Below, piece after piece: positions 62,297 to 64,000 of a stretch of 64,000 nucleotides of DNA. The notes under the pieces were generated by a model that saw nothing but the letters and a program-made list of their open reading frames with translations, ran no database searches and had not been told where the DNA came from. Origin of the DNA: Bacteroides fragilis NCTC 9343 (lineage in GTDB: Bacteria > Bacteroidota > Bacteroidia > Bacteroidales > Bacteroidaceae); NCBI RefSeq assembly GCF_000025985.1, contig NC_003228.3, forward strand, positions 1,922,001-1,986,000, written 5' to 3'. Made by a program: the position numbers and the translations under genes. Each line of letters opens with the position of its first letter. Within the stretch, counting starts at the first letter, position 1.

Positions 62297-62890
62297 GATA
62301 TTGAAAATTTAAAGCCGGGCGTTTCGAATAATATATTGAGCGAGTCATTGTTGACACTCTCAGAATAACTATTGGGGGTGATTTTTGTCGCATCAAAATT
62401 AATCAATCGATCAAGAAGTAGCAAATTAAACAGGTAGAATTATGAAAGCGGCCATTGATTACAAAAAAGCAAATAGTGCACTAATCGGCGTTGACACATT
62501 CGAGGGTATATTGGGTTATATTGTAGCGACAGTTATTTCAAATAAGAATATTCAAGCTCATGAAAGGAGCGGGAAGATATATGAATGAATTTGATTATAT
62601 GGAAGTATAGCATAAAACGAGGAACTAATAGAATATAGTTATCTGCCTGCAAATGATACCGCCTTTGTAAAACTTTTACGCAGACGGTTTATGCATTAGC
62701 GGATATTATGACTCTGTTTGAACTTTTTTTGAATAAACTTTTATATAGATTTTATCGATCTGTTTTGAGTTCCTTTTCGATTTATTCCCTCGTTTTTATT
62801 CGTCACATAACCCGCTATGCAGCTCACAAAACGGGAAAATATCTTCGAAAACAAATCTCAAAACAGCTTCGAGCGAAATTTAAACAGACC
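62297..62890. other. Gap of about 590 bases with one possible small ORF
   Basis: Apart from the 48-codon frame at 62442-62588 listed separately, no gene, RNA or repeat could be supported here. A longer plus-strand frame at 62708 runs over the 3' end of the leucine-rich-repeat gene and looks accidental. Confidence 0.5.
62442..62588 (+). CDS. Possible 48-residue protein
   Basis: ATG at 62442 (preceded by ACAGGTAGAATT) opens 48 codons to TGA. The product starts MKAAIDYKKANSALIGVD and has a weakly hydrophobic middle (GILGYIVATVI). Nothing recognised; kept because of plausible codon use and an isolated start in a gene-free stretch. It may be noise. Confidence 0.25.
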   Translation: MKAAIDYKKANSALIGVDTFEGILGYIVATVISNKNIQAHERSGKIYE

Positions 62891-64000
62891 TCAAAGAGCA
62901 ACGATTTTTTCAGCGAATGGCTTCCAGGCTTTGTTCTGCTTGTATGTTTCGACAAGGTTTTGGGGAACTCTTATCTTTTGAATTCCTGGCGGTACGGGGT
63001 AATAGTCGGCAGTAACCATCGTAGGCGACATTAATGAAATTTCGTCCAGCGAAACAGCATTTCCGAAAGCATTGAAGTCTAATGCCTTCACACTTGCGGG
63101 TAAAATAAGAGTTTTTACTTGACACTTGTTCAGAGCACTTATTCCTATTTTAACTATGCTTGCGGGAATTTTAAGAACAGTGAGTTTAGGAGAATGGTTA
63201 AAACATTCGCTCACTATTGCTGCCGTCCTGTCAACAGGCGAAGGTGTTGTCCGGGTTCCGTAAGTTTCGATGGTAGTAAGTTCGGGACAGCTGTAGAAAG
63301 AGCGGTCAATGTGGTAAATAGTATTCGGAAGGGTTACTTTCTGAATGGAACTGCCGGAAAAGGCCTCCAGGTCAATCACTTCACTTCCTTCGGGCAGAGT
63401 CAATTCTTTCAAGTTCTTTGTCTCTATGAAAGCCGATGCACCTACAATCTTAAAAGTGGAAGGCAAAGATATAGAAGATATACCGGATTTCCCGAAAGCT
63501 CCGTTCTGTAGTTCTTTGACGGAAGTATGGCTTATGTCGATAACATTCAGATCAGTACACCCGTAAAATGCCTCCTTTCCAACAATTTCCAAAGAAGCAG
63601 GCAGTGCTATTTTTTTTATTCCGGAAAATAAAAAGGCCTCTTCCGGCAATTCCTTAATCGATGTGTGGCTTAAATCGACGATTTTCAGATTTCTGCAATA
63701 AGCAAATGCTGCCTGCTCAATCGTACTCAAAGAGGCAGGGCACAGAAGTTCACTCGCTTTGATATTCTTATTTTCAAAGGCCTTTGATCCTATTGTGCGA
63801 ATACCATCCGGGAAGGTTATTGATGTAAAGTCGGAATCAATGACACTTACAACTTTATCTCCGTCTACTTTTACAGGTAATATTTGCACATCAAAAGATA
63901 CTTGTTTACCATCCAATTCAAGTGTCACTATTTGAAGTTGTGCCGGTACGGAAGAATTGAAACCTTGTACCCAATCAGCAGATGGAGCTGAATTTTCTTT
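62891..64000 (-). CDS. BspA-like leucine-rich-repeat protein, C-terminal part (runs off the right edge)
   Basis: The frame is open to base 64000 (from KENSAPSADWVQG on), so the true start is outside the window; a GTG at 63928 is not the start. About ten BspA-type (LRR_5) repeats of about 23 residues are seen (FPDGIRTIGSKAFENKNI, LPASLEIVGKEAFYGCTDL, LPSTFKIVGASAFIETKNL, LPNTIYHIDRSFYSCPEL). The protein ends FGNAVSLDEISLM ... KAWKPFAEKIVAL. Such proteins are usually surface-exposed and bind host or matrix proteins. The N-terminus, where a signal would be, is missing. Confidence 0.85.
   Translation of the reverse strand, partial: KENSAPSADWVQGFNSSVPAQLQIVTLELDGKQVSFDVQILPVKVDGDKVVSVIDSDFTSITFPDGIRTIGSKAFENKNIKASELLCPASLSTIEQAAFAYCRNLKIVDLSHTSIKELPEEAFLFSGIKKIALPASLEIVGKEAFYGCTDLNVIDISHTSVKELQNGAFGKSGISSISLPSTFKIVGASAFIETKNLKELTLPEGSEVIDLEAFSGSSIQKVTLPNTIYHIDRSFYSCPELTTIETYGTRTTPSPVDRTAAIVSECFNHSPKLTVLKIPASIVKIGISALNKCQVKTLILPASVKALDFNAFGNAVSLDEISLMSPTMVTADYYPVPPGIQKIRVPQNLVETYKQNKAWKPFAEKIVAL

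Noticed and set aside
62708..63034. Plus-strand frame of 108 codons near the right end.
   Set aside because: It overlaps the 3' end of the leucine-rich-repeat gene on the other strand and has no recognisable domain.

Overview
The window reads as chromosome of a gut Bacteroides (Bacteroidales). Supporting signs: many promoters fit the Bacteroidetes pattern (TTTG, about 19 bases, TAnnTTTG); starts lack strong Shine-Dalgarno sequences; and the gene families are typical of the genus (Bacteroidetes putative porin, DUF4252, 6-bladed beta-propeller lipoprotein, BspA-like leucine-rich repeats, indolepyruvate and 2-oxoacid:ferredoxin oxidoreductases). No rRNA, tRNA or CRISPR array was seen. Species cannot be fixed from sequence alone.

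Layout. 1-6.2 kb (minus): an ECF sigma / anti-sigma-like / DUF4252 / outer-membrane operon running off the left edge, a Gfo/Idh/MocA oxidoreductase, and a solute-binding-domain protein next to a putative porin. 6.2-9.5 kb (minus): a 2-oxoacid:ferredoxin oxidoreductase operon (TPR, ferredoxin, alpha, a 57-residue membrane protein, beta, gamma). 9.7-17.4 kb: rpiB and transketolase, then galK / sugar permease / galM, with manA divergent. 17.4-25.5 kb: envelope-stress-type small genes, a DEAD-box helicase, an SDR oxidoreductase, a SPOR lipoprotein, a methyltransferase with a structured leader, and a GH2 glycosidase. 26.1-33.7 kb (plus): a PAPS-making operon (CysQ, permease, CysC, CysD, CysN) that ends in a sulfotransferase and a secreted protein rather than in sulfate reduction genes.

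34.6-46.3 kb is the most unusual part. Two paralogous four-gene envelope operons (barrel-like protein A, lipoprotein B, YjbH-like C, OmpA-like D) point away from each other around a tyrosine recombinase. The right-hand operon has a complete A gene and a consensus promoter. The left-hand operon has a 5'-truncated A and no visible promoter. The A/B junctions carry a 103-bp inverted repeat with only two mismatches, although the rest of the paralogues are well diverged. Inversion between these repeats would move the promoter, recombinase and complete A gene from one B-C-D set to the other. I propose a recombinase-encoding surface switch; this is inference from the arrangement and needs testing.

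46.4-55.8 kb (plus) is housekeeping: ruvX, def, a beta-propeller lipoprotein (minus), a large TPR protein, thrS-infC-rpmI-rplT, a 6S-like structured RNA after rplT, and an EFR1-type ferredoxin. 55.9-64 kb (minus): xpt, paaK with iorBA (aryl-pyruvate metabolism), mltG, a membrane-anchored NUC1 nuclease, and the 3' part of a BspA-like leucine-rich-repeat protein running off the right edge.
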